A stretch of 64,000 nt of DNA from Siphonodentalium dalli (lineage: Eukaryota; Mollusca; Scaphopoda; Gadilida; Siphonodentaliidae). The DNA is taken from positions 205,306,978 through 205,370,977 of the forward strand of contig CP136066.1 of the NCBI GenBank assembly GCA_032622095.1, in the 5' to 3' direction. Shown here piece after piece: positions 34,120-46,743 of this stretch. The translations under genes were made by a program, and so were the position numbers. The stretch's first letter is position 1, and every line of letters begins with the position of its first letter. A model generated the notes under the pieces. That model made no database searches. It had not been told where the DNA came from and saw only the letters and a program-made list of their open reading frames with translations.

Positions 34120-34556
34120 AGGTACTCAATCCGATTTAACGTTCCTAAGTTACTATTTCTTTGGCTTCGGGGGTAATAAATATTTGATTCGAGTCGAGGA
34201 ACCTACCCAACAAAGCTCAGAGTGATCAGATATCGATTTTTTAAGTTTGTTATTTCATTTATTTGTGGCCCAGAAACGTCAAACGGTTGGTCTCGGTAAA
34301 AATTGCGGATGAAGATGGATAACTCTAAAAACAAGTGGTAATACGACTAAATTTCATGAATACTCAAGTGATAATACGGCCGTATTTTGTTGAACAAAAT
34401 GTTGATAAATAACACGTTTTGGGAAATTTGATACCATAGTTGATATTGGTTAGCCTTATTTTGTTGCAATTAATCAATTCTTTAACTAAAGAAAAAGAAA
34501 TGTTGTTGTTGTTGTATCTTGATGATATGGGGACCCTCTGATCGGATTGAGTACCT
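34120..34556. mobile_element. TTAA-flanked MITE (AGGTACTCAATCCGAT family), intact
   Basis: AGGTACTCAATCCGAT and ATCGGATTGAGTACCT ends lie between TTAA at 34116-34119 and 34557-34560. Copies at 26,574 and 28,700 are incomplete. No coding frame is supported. Confidence 0.83.
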
Positions 34557-34560
34557 TTAA

Positions 34561-35860
34561 ACATATGGTTACATTTTAAACTGAGGTATTTACCAATAAT
34601 GAGATATAATCATTTTAAGGTACTTGTACTTGAGACAAGTTCAATTGAGATTGATATTTTATACTGCAAGGTTTCATAAGAGTTGTTTATAATACAAACT
34701 GAATGTAGTTTGGTGTATTTTAGTGAATGCTAAAGGCTGTGGCCATTACGTGAACCGTAAAGCTACCGTATGGGAGGGCAAATTCACTTTAAAAATGTCA
34801 CTATGCTTAAGCATAATGGAATTTGCATTACACTGAAACGTAATGCCATTGCACTTAAGTATAAAGCAATTACACTTAAGCGTAATACAAATTCCAATAT
34901 TCTATTGTAACTCCGAATATTTATTTATATAAGGATTATCTGTCATGTGGACTGTTTTTATGGAGATGTAGCCATGAGGTAAGTGGTCATAACATTTACA
35001 TTTAGCGAAAAAGCCACTTTTGTAAATGTATTTAAATCGAAAAGTGTATCGTGACAAAACCAGCCCAAAATACCCCATAGCACCCTTGGCAAAAGTTAAT
35101 CCTGCGTGAATCCAAATGCGCCCAAAACATTACACGTTCGTCTTTCTAAACCCAAATGACGTATCGATGTTGTTATGAGCTTGCAGTTATTAGCTGTAGC
35201 GCATTCACCGAGAAATAATTGCAACTAGCCACGTGGGCGCCGACCAATCAGAATGCTGGATTTAGTGATAACAACACTTAGTATGTAAATATTAGTCTAT
35301 GAAATGCGCTCAACAAACACACCTGTTAATTTACAACCACCTTCATTTAATCGGGTCAACCAGAAGTGATGACGATGTGTTTTATTGGGGTATAAAACAT
35401 GTGACCCCTATTGTGAATTGACGAATTGATGAACCGAATTTAGTGTAACACAAGGAATTATTTCTATTTATATGAAAAGTTAGATATAACTATTTATCAT
35501 ATGACTCAATCATTATTTACGTTGGAAACTATGTCATAAATCAATTTCATATCAATTACTAATTCATATCACCTTCCGATAATTTGATTGGTTTGTTGAC
35601 AAAAAGTGTGTTCTGATTGGCTGAATGGTAGCCGGGGGTCGAGCCGCATCTCTGACTAAATGCAGGTCAAATTCGTGCGCGTCAATCAAAATACGAACAG
35701 AATAGCGCACTATATCTTCGCGTGCATATTATTGCTAGTTCACCAGGTGTAATTGGGCTTCCGGTGCAATGAAGTGACGTCACATTAACCTTTTGCTGCC
35801 GATGTCATATAGCTATTTAGTGATTTGTGTGCGTTTTGGACATCATAATCAATTTATAGG
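34561..35860. other. intron sequence with minor repeats
   Basis: A relative of the TATGGGAGG fold-back lies at 34,765-34,915. The stretch 35,380-35,455 ('ttattggggtat', 'gaatttagtgtaacacaag') is a dispersed repeat shared with 28,530-28,605. Nothing else is recognised. Confidence 0.5.
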
Positions 35861-35864
35861 TGTC

Positions 35865-36033
35865 ATATGATAAATAGAATATGTAATTCGTGTTTCTCTC
35901 ATATGATATTTATGAAACTCGTCACGAATTTTCAGTTTTCTCTCGCCAGAGGCTCGAGAAAACTGAAAATTCTTAGACTCGTTTCATAAATATCATATGA
36001 GAGAAACACTCATTTCATATCTTCTATTTATGA
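35865..36033. repeat. fold-back element
   Basis: GTTTCTCTCATATGATATTT is inverted in AAATATCATATGAGAGAAAC. The inner arm CAGTTTTCTC pairs with GAGAAAACTG around a GCC-rich loop. It lies about 110 bases before an MBIP exon. Confidence 0.8.
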
Positions 36034-36143
36034 ACCATTAGGGCAATGGGATTCTACTAGTGTTAAGATATCAATATGTAGCTAAAAAAATTTGAAAAAA
36101 GCGTAGTTCAGATGTTTTCATCTCACATATTCTTCACTTTCAG

Positions 36144-36191
36144 AGTACCATACCTAGACAGAAAGTCAATAGGAATATTTCTGGAAATCAG
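36144..36191 (+). CDS. MBIP: MBIP exon, short basic linker
   Basis: A 48-base exon between CACTTTCAG and CAG|GTGAGC, phase 0 on both sides, encodes STIPRQKVNRNISGNQ. It sits where vertebrate MBIP has a basic SGKRRK-type linker. Support is mainly from position, phase and splice sites. Confidence 0.75.
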
Positions 36192-36288
36192 GTGAGCTGG
36201 TTGTTTCAATACATAGTATCCTCTAGATTATCAATCTATTCCACGTTAAAATTTATGAAAACAACATAAGTTATTGTGGTGTATTCAC

Positions 36289-36396
36289 AGTAACATGGTG
36301 TGACATTAAAAGCCAGAATCTAATGTTCAATCGTGTCGCACAGTGTGATGATATTGAACATATGCTCCAAGACGTCAATGTCACACCATGTTACTG
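36289..36396. repeat. 108-bp inverted-repeat element
   Basis: ACAGTAACATGGTGTGACAT and ATGTCACACCATGTTACTGT are perfect inverted ends. The centre is not complementary. The ACAG start resembles the MULE-like element at 25,777, but no 9-bp duplication is seen. Confidence 0.78.
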
Positions 36397-36914
36397 TCAA
36401 TCTAACGCAATGATGTATATGGAAAATGACATCTATTCATCTTATGAACAAAATAATAAAATCTCTTAATATGATCTCTCCATAACATTTTAACAGTAAA
36501 TGATGTTATGAAGCTTTCCGACAGGAGACAATTGGAACGGTGGTCTTATTGGCAGCTCAAGATAAAAACATAGGATTAATAACATGGCTTTCTGATAAAG
36601 CAAAAATGTTTCTTAACCTCTTCACTGCTAATGACATTATGACATCGAGTGCTGGGTGGCCATTTTCCAGTGAATAAATATAATGGGGAATATCACTAAA
36701 ACCATTAAATTGACTCAGTTAAAAGGCTATATTGTCATTCACAATCGTGGAACATTTAAATATACACTGTTTGAACCTTTGAGATACAGTTGTTCAGATG
36801 CGCCAAAATCTGAGTTCCAGTTATGAATAATGGCCGACTGCTAGTGTGCTGATGTAGGTCCATACTCAGTATGGATATATAGCACACAGCGTGACATTTT
36901 ACGTCTGTACTCAC

Positions 36915-37359
36915 CAAGCCTGCAAATAGCGTATCTGTCATTTGCAGAATGAGGTCCAGAGAGGGTGAATTTAGTGATGCTATCCCGCATAGCGGGCTAG
37001 CATCACCAAATTCACCCTCTGGAGATCTCATTCTGCTTAGGCCTCATATTATGGGAAGTATCCATAGTCTCAAATTAACATTATTTTTACTTACGTTTTC
37101 CCTCTTGGGAAGTTTCTATATCCCCTAATTTGCAGAAGATAAAATGCATAATCAAGGTGCCCAATGGGTGAATATCACCATCTTCAACTGGGGAACTTCA
37201 ATCTGATCCTAGGTCTCTCATAGCTGTTGAGGCCTAAGCAGAATGAGGTCTACAGAGGGTGAATTTGGTGATGCTAGCCCGCTGTGCAGGATAGCATCAC
37301 TAAATTCAGCCTCTGGGGACCTCATTCTGCAAATGACAGCCACGCTATTTGCAGGCTTG
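36915..37359. mobile_element. hAT-like MITE, CAAGCC family, full length
   Basis: CAAGCCTGCAAATAGCGTATC and GCTATTTGCAGGCTTG ends, with 8-mers GTACTCAC and GTACTCAG on either side. Two internal hairpins and the 'cccaatgggtgaatatcacc' middle match 5,015-5,465. Confidence 0.9.
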
Positions 37360-37876
37360 GTACTCAGTACTGATGTATAGCAGCCAAGGGGTTAATGGAG
37401 GCAGAGAATAACCTACTGTGATGCTTTCTCCATAGATGTCATATACTTCTTATATTCCGTACAGAATGTATTGAATATACAAAACTGCGAAGCGAACTTT
37501 CCGAATTCGTGATTAACCATTATATAAAATTTCAAAGCATGAGTGTCAACGAACAATTTAATACTATAATGGCAGTCTCGATGTAAGCCGATTTATATGT
37601 TATCTGATCCATCGCTTCTTCTAGTTCGCGCTGAGTAAATAATAGTTAGTTAGTCATTATGATATATGATCCCGAGACTCCTTGTGCATCTCAGCGCCTA
37701 ATGTACTATTTTTTTTTACATTATGTATATTCTACTATCACATGTTTTGTACATATTGTTATCACATTCTATCGGCAACTGTCCTCATGTGGATGTTTTT
37801 TGCCAATAAATCATTACCATTCTCTCGTTATATGGACCACTGTTTTCACCTCAACTCAGTTCAATGTCTATTTTAG

Positions 37877-37960
37877 AATACTGATCTCACTCTGACAGAA
37901 ATTGACAGAAGAATACAAGAACTACAAGATTCCTTACTGCAGAAGTTCCCTTCTAGATGA
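37877..37960 (+). CDS. MBIP: MBIP terminal coding exon
   Basis: After acceptor TCTATTTTAG the frame runs NTDLTLTEIDRRIQELQDS, then LLQKFPSR and TGA at 37958-37960. It matches the C-terminal MBIP helix (SLAELDEKISALK-like) in place and pattern. Confidence 0.88.
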   Translation, partial: NTDLTLTEIDRRIQELQDSLLQKFPSR

Positions 37961-38963
37961 CAGTTATGCATGTATTGATGAGGAGTTTCTAAAATCCAGT
38001 TGTGGTGCTATAAACAGCATTCAGCACTCAGGAGATGTGGTGCTATAAACGGTAGTCAGCACTCAGGAACTTCATTTTGAACTGAGTTCATTTTGAACTG
38101 GTGTTTGAGGAGAAGGCAGTACTCTGTTCGGTGTTGAGCAGTAATATGATATTTTGTTAGATTACCTATGGCTCACTGATGTGCTAGCACGGTTTGTGCA
38201 GCCACTTGCCAAATTTACCAATGGCAAAAATAATTCGCAGATGTCAAAAAATATTTTCATTTGGCGAAAGTTGGCAAGTCTCTTTTCAATTCCACAAGAA
38301 AGTTGAAAAATATTGGTCAATCAACACCATTCATTTAAGGAAACTTTTAACATATAATTGTATTTAATAGTGGTGTTTTATACAGTTTAAGAAAAGTTAA
38401 CACCTACCCAGATGCAGTTAATCTGACAACATTAGTATCGGAGGGATTACTACTATTTATAGTGTGTGATTGCATAGCTAACTCTCTTTGTTTTGATGTG
38501 CCTTTGGATGAAATTGCCCTTCTAAATCTTATTGATATCAAAAGTCGCTCAAACAGCGATTAATATAAGACTCAATGTTGCAGAAACTGTACTGACAGGA
38601 TTTGGCAATTTCTAAAAGATTTTGACAAAAAATATTCGTTTGGAAAAATATTTGGCAATAGTCAATTTCGTTCCAGCGTGGATCCTGGGTGCTAGTCAAC
38701 CAGAAAGCAGTCAAATCGAACTGTTTTGTAATCAATGACATTTTAAGGCCGGATAAACAAAATATTTAGTTTTCTCAGGGAATTTTTTTTAAAGTGATAT
38801 TTTTATTTATTTATTACAAATTATTTTTGTGCTAAGGAAAGTATTTATATAAAAAATATTTCTTTTAGTCTCATTATCACCAAAGACACTAAATATGAGT
38901 AATATACGGAATCAGGATTGATGTCCGTAACAATTATCCTTAAATTCAAACCCACACATCTGT

Positions 38964-38969
38964 AATAAA
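38964..38969 (+). promoter_or_regulatory. candidate poly(A) signal of MBIP
   Basis: AATAAA about 1.0 kb after the MBIP stop is the first clear canonical hexamer I see in the downstream AT-rich region (37,961-39,127), which shows no other feature. Confidence 0.4.
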
Positions 38970-40012
38970 AGTTGCGTGGATACAACATTACTCATTAAGA
39001 CATGGAAACTTCATGTGGATTACTTCATATAACCTCAATCTCTGAATGAGCACCAGGATCAAACTTAATTTAACAGCTGCTTATATACTGATCCATTGGT
39101 CTATAAAGCTGTTAGATGGTAATGCTTTTAACCCTTTACCCAACAGAACTGCCCTGTGCCAATGCATTCTCTTATATATGCAAGTCGACCATAGGTCGCC
39201 TGGCATATATAAGAGAATGCATTGGCTTAACACATATTAAAAATGATAAAATTGTCAAAGAATGTAGAATTTTAGGCCAATGCATTCTCTTATATATGCG
39301 AGGCGACCTATGGTCGACTCGCATATATAAGAGAATGCATTGGCACAGGGAATAACTGTAACCATCACAATGTAGTCAATGAACCGGTTCCAATGATATC
39401 CATATTTGTATGGTTTTATTAGCTCACCTGAGACGAAGTCTCCGGTGGAGCTATAGTCATCACTCCTCGTCCGTCGTCCGTCCGTCCGTCCGTCTGACCG
39501 TCCGTCCGTCCGTCAACAATCATCTTCTCGTCCCGAACCGTAAGACTTAACGTGTTCATATTTGGTGTGGATGTTCCCTAGGTGAATCACATTCAGATTT
39601 GTTCAAATGAGGTCACTGGGTGGAATAGTTGTGAAAGCAGGGCCATAACTCTATTCCTCCATAGTAATTCTTAGAACGACTTCTTTTACTGAACTATAAG
39701 GCCGTATGGATTCATATTTGGTGTGGATGTTCCCTAGTTAACTCACATTCAGATTTGTTAAAATGAGGTCACCAGGTTGATTAGTTGAGAAACCAGGGCC
39801 ATAACTCTATTCCTCCATAGTAATTCTTAGAATGACTTCTTCTTTTGAACCATTTGACCGATTTAGCTTACATTTGGTATGGAGAGTCCTTGTGTGACTG
39901 GGGTTCAGATTTGTTCAAATGGGGTCACTGGGTCAAATAGGGGCAGAGCCAGGGCCCAGGGACATAACTCTTAAAAAAAAAGTTAATTCAAAATCCTTGT
40001 TTTAAACACTTG

Positions 40013-40036
40013 CCCCCCCCCCCCCCCCCCCCCCCC
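40013..40036. repeat. poly(C) tract
   Basis: About 24 C residues follow the family 1 core repeats. Confidence 0.9.
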
Positions 40037-40349
40037 TCCACCCACCTCCCCCACCACTGCTGTCCATGCCACCCCACACCAGAGATCCCTGCAAGGTTCA
40101 CACCCATTAAAAGCCTTACACTTAGTTATATGACATGCCAGGAACTGACCAGCCTTAATTCTCACAGTGCTCACAGCTGTGTGTCCAGTCAATTATAAAG
40201 TAATTAACTTTTATCTCAATATCCACAGTTATCAGGGTAAGAGAGAAAGATGTCTGTGAATGAAATTTAATCCTATGTGTTTACAGCAATCTCAAATACA
40301 ACTCTAACTGTTTGACAGTGTACACATTTTATAATAGCATTAGTATTAA

Positions 40350-40660
40350 CCATTTCATTACCAGAGCTATGCTGGTACAGCAATAAAGACCCTGCACCAG
40401 TGTATTATCCTATATATAAGAGAATACACTGGGGTTCAAGATCAAGGAAATATTGTTAGGCCAATATGGTCAGACATCCAAATAAATCACACATGTCCTA
40501 CCGGTATTCCTCGCAGGGATGTCCCCACATATGTTTGGGGGGGGGCAAATTTCTCAGATTTGTTCATTGAGATGTAATTGTTTTTCCAACCAAAACCAAT
40601 TACATATACTAAAATAAAATGAATATAAAATAATAGACCATTGATCAAGAGAAATGAGCT
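40350..40660. repeat. repeat A, left of the LINE
   Basis: It begins like a decayed CATGACTGGAGC-family end (TTAACCATTTCATTACCAG), has half a hairpin cassette, then 'ggaaatattgttaggc', 'gcagggatgtcccc' and 'cagatttgttcattgagatg'. The same order is found at 48,441-48,700 on the other side of the LINE, in the same orientation, diverged by my reading by well over 10 percent. Confidence 0.75.
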
Positions 40661-40930
40661 CCCTAGTTTTAATATTTGTCCAATATTTATTATTTTATAA
40701 CAAAGTACTAGTATCATTCAATTCAATTCCATTTATTTCTCACTCCCTTAATAAAGGTATGGAGATAATTATATGTGTACAATATTTACATTATATACAT
40801 GTGGTCAACATGGTTTATCTAGAACATAACAGTGTTATATAAAAGACATATGATCAGATATACATGTAACATCGCTGTAATATATACATTTATGATATCA
40901 TTGAACCAATGGGTAATACACCTTCCTAAT

Positions 40931-42583
40931 CTAATTAAATTCCTTTATAATGTGTCGTATTAATATACATAGCCGGCGATATAAATGTTTGTCTTTTGTA
41001 TTTAGTAATTCGCTCATGACTATAACATTTGGTCTTTCAGTGAATTCTTTCGGCAGTAGGCGGTTTCTAAGAAAATTAAAGTGTTCACACTTAAACAGGT
41101 AGTGGAATTCATCGCCAACTCTTGTCGAAGAGCATAGCGTGCAAATACGATCTTCGAGATCAATGTTTTGCCATCTACCCACCTCAACTGGGAGTTTGTG
41201 GTTGCACGTTCGGAATTTACATAAAGTTTTTCGATCGTTTCTATTACTACAATCTAGATATTCTTCAAAGTGGAAATTGTGCTTGTATATTCTATAAATG
41301 ACACCTCTGCTAGAGTTATCAATGTCTGTCGACCAACTCGCAACAAATTTTTCTATAAGGCAGCATCTTACATAATCAGTTAGCTGGTCTACATTCTGAA
41401 TTCGATCAGCTGCCAATAAGTGGGATTGACTAGAATCAAGCAAAATGTCGCGAATCTTACGGAGCCATGGAAAACAATGATCATTTTCATGTGATAAGCT
41501 GTAAGCTAACTTATATAGTACTTTGCTGTATATGCGATCTTCGTTGTTTACCACTTTGCACCAAAACTTGATCATTCGTGTGTTAATCATTATACTAAGC
41601 GGTAGCCGTCCGCTTTCGCCATACACCATGTAATTCGGGGTAGATGGTTTTAATCTTAAGATGTGTTTAATGAATTTCCGGTGTAAGTTTTCAACTATAT
41701 CGTTGTTAGCAAATCCCCAAATTTCACATCCATACAAAGCAATAGGCGAAACCAAGGAATCAAAGAGATAAAACATATTTCTGATCGACAGGCAATTTTT
41801 TCTAGACTTTCCAATTAATGCGTACATAGCTTTTGTTGCCTTTTCTACAAGAGTTGTTTTTGCTGCCGCGAAAGAGCCAGATCGTCTGAAGTTTATTCCC
41901 AAATAAGTGAAGTTCTGAACCCTTTCAATGATTTTACCATCATATTTGAAAATACGATTTTTTGGTACGCTGCGTCCTGAAAGGACTAAAATTTTAGTTT
42001 TTTCAACATTAACTTTCAGTTTCCATTTTTCGCAATATTCGCTAAATTTGTCAAGGTGTTTCTGGAGTTTTCTGGGGCCATCTGCTAAAATAACTGTATC
42101 GTCTGCGTATAAAATTAGGAATAGATCTAGTAATATACCCAGTTCAGTTTCCAATTCTCTTCCGATTTTGTTAAGACTTATTCCGTTTTGATTATCCATA
42201 AAGGTTTGAAGATCATTCAGGAAAAGAGAGAATAATAAAGGGGACAAGTTTTCACCCTGTCTGACTCCTGAAAGGCATGGGAAATAATCAGATTTATTCC
42301 CATTAACCTGAATACATGATTTTATATTTCTGTACATATTCGTGACTATTTTGAATACTTTCCCACTTATTCCATATTGCAGTAGTTTTGACCATAGCCC
42401 GGGGCGCCACACCTTATCAAACGCTTTTTCAAAGTCGATAAAAGCGCATATGAGTCTTGCCTTCAATGTTTTTGACAATTCACTCAAAATATGAAGTATA
42501 AAAATGTTGTCTAACGTCGAAAATTTTCTGCGGAAGCCCGTCTTGATTCTGAAGCAGAATATCATTATCTTCGACAAACTCAT
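40931..42583 (-). pseudogene. LINE ORF2, reverse transcriptase core and C-terminal zinc motif
   Basis: The meaningful reading starts around TGFRRKFSTLDN (residue 15 of the open frame). Catalytic motifs are intact: FIDFEKAFDKVW (first Asp near residue 50), SGVRQGENLSPLLF, and YADD at residues 159-162 (42,109-42,098). The thumb region has KLKVNVEKTK. Near the C terminus CTLCSSTRVGDEFHYLFKC forms the cysteine/histidine motif common after LINE polymerases. The frame ends at TAG/TAA near 40,931, about 200 bases before the 3' tail. Confidence 0.9.
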
Positions 42584-45500
42584 TTAGTCTATTAGACAGA
42601 ATCTTTGTGAACAATTTACCAAAATAACTCAGAAGTGTGATAGGCCTATAGTTTTTGGGGTCATTTGGGTTACCCTTATTTTTATATATAGGTATAATCG
42701 TTCCAATTAACCATTCAGTTGGCACACAACCCGAGTCCAAAATCTTATTAAAAAGTTTGTGATATATCTCCATCAGTCGCGGGGATGATGTTTTCAGATA
42801 CTCGTTCAGTATGTTGTCGTGTCCGCTCGACTTATTATTCTTTAGGGACTTTAGTGCTAGTTCTATTTCCGTCTTACTAATGGGTTTATCTAAAGTTTCA
42901 ACAGTTGGCATACGATCCGAAAGTTTCGGAATTTCGGGGGGCTTATCCTGCACATGATCGGCGTTTATATCGCGAAAGAATTCAGTCAATGGTGCCATTT
43001 GGATAACATGATTCTTTTGTGGTTCTTTACTTGTTAAAAGTTTCCAGAAATCGCGAGGGTTGTGAGATTTCATATTTGACATTTCCATATCCATTGCCTC
43101 TCTGTGTTTCTTAATAGCAGAGTCCATTTCTCGTTTGTACATTTTGGCTGCTCTCTTCATCGAACATTTCGAGAAAGCGTCACGTTTAGACTTAAAAGTT
43201 CTTTCAGATTTTCGGTATTCTTTGCGCGCTGTTTTACAGTTTACTGTGAACCATGGTTTATTGTGATGCTTACGAGTTGCTTTTGGTCGGTTCGATGAGT
43301 ATACACTGGTACCGAATGTTTTGTGAGCTGCGCCTATCACTATGTTTGTAATATCTTGTACAATTTCATTTATTGCGCGAGAGTTATCATCCACTTCGGT
43401 TTCAGACGACATTAGATAGTCAAGTTTCGACTTTACTAAAGAAATATAGCTCGTGTCTAGATTACAAACAAAGTCCCCACTTTTAATATTATTCCATTTA
43501 GGTTTACAAACCCGTTTCGTTTTGACCTCGTTTGAAAGAACACTAGGGTCAGCAGTTTCACCAGGTTTGTCCCATGATATGATAGTGACAATGCCAGTGT
43601 GTATGTCGGAAAATAATGCATTGTAATCCAGTATGTGAAAGTCCCTGATGATAGGGATAGTCGATGACGAGCATATAGAATAATCAACCACTGATGCATC
43701 TTTGCACGTCAGGGCTCCAACATTTATATCTTGTCCCACTCTTCCGTTAAGGATAGAGAATATATTACGTTTACAAAAGTCAAGTAGTTTGTTACCGTAA
43801 CTATTCTTTGATTCGTCCTTACTTGTGCGCTCACGTGACCATCCTGCATCATCTATCCGTGCCAAATGTTCGCATATTTGATTAAGTATACACGATGGTA
43901 GGAGAAGTAGATCGTCATCATCGATCATCGCAAAATCTATGTCTGTGCTGACCCGTGAATTAAAGTCACCAGTTAATATGATTTTTACATCATCCCATCG
44001 TTCGAAGAAATCAAGGTATTCTGATTCTATTTGTACCATTGCATCGGTTGAGGTGTATCTACTGCTCTCTGGTGGGATATATATTGCACCCAATATCAAT
44101 CTAAACAGGTTTCCCGATGATTGACTATGTATCTCAAACCACGAAACGAATTTACAATTTGTAGGGATAACCCGGACGTTAATCTGGGTATTATCCCGGA
44201 CTCCTACCACTATTCCTCCAGATCTGATATTAGATAATTTCTGTCTATTTTTCATGTAGAATGTATAACCAGGCAATTCAAGTACATCGCAGTCATCAGT
44301 CTTGGTTTCCATGAAACATATGATGTCATGGTTTTGGCACATGTTTTGAAACTCAGGGTAATGTAATTTTTGTCGTAGACCGCATACGTTAATAGACAGA
44401 ATAGATACCGTTTTGTTACTTTGTGGGGCATTCACAAGTGTCGACTGGTTATTGTTAGTTGGCGTTTTTTGAGACACAGATGTTATCTCGTTCGGTTCTA
44501 ATAAAAGTTGGTCATCTATGTAGCCATACAGGGTTTCCCTAACGTTACCAAGAATTTCGGAGAGTTTCGGTTGTATGTCGTTTTCTGTGATCGAAGTACA
44601 CGAGTTTGTGTGCGCGTTTATTTTATCTTGGTCTATGTTATCTTCATAATCTATGATCATGTTCCGATATTTACCATGTTTTGGAATCCAATGATTGTAA
44701 TTATCAGTGCAAGCATGATATGGCATACAATTATCATTAACAACAGATACACAATGACCGGTGCTACATATGTTAACATCATTTGCAACACAATAATTTT
44801 CATGAGTAACATTTGTGCTCATAATACCATAATTGTATTCACCTGTATACTGATTTACAGCACAATATTTTTCTTGCCTATTATCTTTATTTGGTGTATT
44901 ATTGTCGGTGATGTCGATGGGCATTGATATTCTTGAATACTCATGTCCATTGCCATCAATCGATTGATCATCTAAGTCACCGTACAATATCTCCCTTGCA
45001 TCCCTAATATAATCAGACAATTCAGGATGGCTACCATTAAACGATCTCAAAGTTATATCCGATGTGTGAGATCTTGTCGTGTAATTCACAATTCTATCGT
45101 GAATACAATTATATTCGTATTCCATTTTCTCACTATCGCTATTAAAATCTCCATCCTGTTTTTGTGCTAAATAATTGGTACATCTTCTGTACGATTGTAG
45201 TGCATGTTTCTCCAAATTGTGTACACGAAAAGCGTAATCTTTTTTTCTAGCACCAAATTTTACATCACAGTCACCATCAATGACAATATGGTCATTTATA
45301 CCAGTAGCAAGTGGTATAAAATCAGCAACCATAACAATAGATTTATGTCTATCGCTGTTAACACTATTTTCAGAATAAGTTTCAAAATCGCATTCCTCAT
45401 GACCATTAGTGACAAGATGGTCATAAATAGCGTTGCCAGAGTTTGGAGTTCTATTCTCCACCTCTTCACCATTTACACAACAGTTACTAGCACTCATAGC

Positions 45501-46391
45501 TATGTGGTCAACCATACTAGGCGAGTACCGGTATGTCATATACTCAGCATCCATAAGAGAAACAAAATCGCTGTCAAGACAGCAATTTTCATTAACATTA
45601 GCACATTTAAAATCATGATCACATATTTCATAATGGGGCTTCATATTAGCACCAAAATCAATGAAAACTTTATCAATGCTTGCTGCAGAACCATTATTAT
45701 GATTAACATATGTGTTAGTGTATATACTTCCACATCCTATATGTAAGTTATCTCCCATATTATACTCAGCCATATATGAATGGTCGTAATTGTCTATGTT
45801 ATTGTTTTTAGATTTACCTCCCTTAACAGATTCGTCATGATTGTTAGTATACACATAATCTGTTAATTCGTTCGTGACAATTTTATGAACAGTGTTATTA
45901 TCATAATTCATAGTGTATGTGCGTTTCATGTTCACCTCATCCAAGCTTATAGTATTAAGTGGACAACGTTTTACTCCCATATTATCGCATCGGTTATTAC
46001 TGGTATCTATGCTGTGGTCATTTACGGTGCAGTCAAAAGTCGCCACATTAGTGTGGTCAGTATTTACGCGCAAGCTTTCCAGGAAGTTGTCATACAGTGT
46101 AGAATTGTTTCCGCTTGGCGTAATTTGATCAACAATACCCAGACAAGCTTCCTCTCGAATAGGGTTACTATAATAATGGGAATCCCCTATCGTGACATGT
46201 TTAGATGTGGAAATGTTTTGACGTTGACCAGCACATGTCGGATCGATTGGTGACAATACGGGGCGTTTCTTTTGCGAAATGACAATGGTATTAAATTGGT
46301 CCCTCGTGCTGACCGTGTTAGCATAATCAGGTGTCTGATTGTTATAAAGACCTTGCCTTTGTAGCTGACCATTACGTGGCTGTGATTTCAA
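42480..46391 (-). pseudogene. LINE ORF2, N-terminal extension, endonuclease and start of reverse transcriptase
   Basis: A 1303-codon frame begins at ATG 46,391. The first 650 or so residues are Asn-, Asp- and His-rich, low in complexity, and contain two related motifs (REILYGDLDDQ near 467 and RETLYGYIDDQ near 615). The AP-endonuclease-like domain starts near residue 660 (SILSINVCGLRQ), with METKTD, GAIYIPP, GDFNSR (near 805) and a FSDIH end motif. A basic linker follows, then reverse transcriptase blocks (SSGHDNI, IIPIYKNKG, NYRPITLLS). Just after LQNQDG the frame becomes unrelated; the polymerase resumes in the next frame, so a frameshift near 42,540 breaks the ORF. Confidence 0.85.
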
Positions 46392-46641
46392 TCTGCGCTG
46401 TACAGTTCATTTGAGAAGTAACAGAAAAATTGATTTGGTCTCGTCGGACGCCCGAGTTAAATAGGTCAACTAAACGGTTGTTTTCAAAACATTGGGCAAT
46501 TATCGGGGAATCCCCGCTGGTGGGGTTTTCCATGGATCTAAATTGGTCAACTGAACGGTTGTTTTCAAAATATTGGGCCATGATCGGGAAATCCCCGCTG
46601 GTGGGTTTTTCCACGTCTGCAAAGCTATTTCCAATGTACAC
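46372..46641 (-). other. short frame between LINE ORF1 and ORF2 with a 27-residue duplication
   Basis: An 89-codon frame contains two copies of a segment beginning PTSGD and ending FENNRxVD. It overlaps the ORF2 start by 20 bases in another frame. It could be a separate linker ORF or the original N terminus of ORF2 displaced by a frameshift. Confidence 0.4.
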
Positions 46642-46743
46642 TTCTGCATCTACAGTTTGCTTCGTTGCGATTTGGGAGTGAAACGGTTGACCACTGGTGT
46701 TGATTGTGTGGTTTGTGGGACAGTAGCTGTCACATTTATCAGT

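Larger units (their letters stand above)
22221..37960 (+). other. MBIP: MBIP gene model: seven recognised exons, 5' part missing
   Basis: Exons 22221-22384, 27220-27316, 30036-30110, 31702-31842, 33541-33632, 36144-36191 and 37877-37960 join in frame; each boundary has AG/GT and phases match (0, 1, 1, 1, 0, 0). The product has an INAFIEAKR-type helix, a VVNLYGPQT segment, two leucine-zipper-like helices (MERIKNLETHL; LYSRIKSLEERILFLE followed by SPEYF) and a C-terminal coiled segment. These are MBIP family landmarks as I recall them. MBIP binds the kinase MAP3K12 (DLK) and is a subunit of the ATAC acetyltransferase complex in the nucleus. The conserved N-terminal region of about 100 residues was not found. 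Introns are packed with MITEs. Confidence 0.9.

Noticed and set aside
44508-45746. Plus-strand open frames of 139 and 180 codons
   Set aside because: They are antisense to the LINE ORF2 extension; the AT-rich, Asn-rich coding strand yields open antisense frames.
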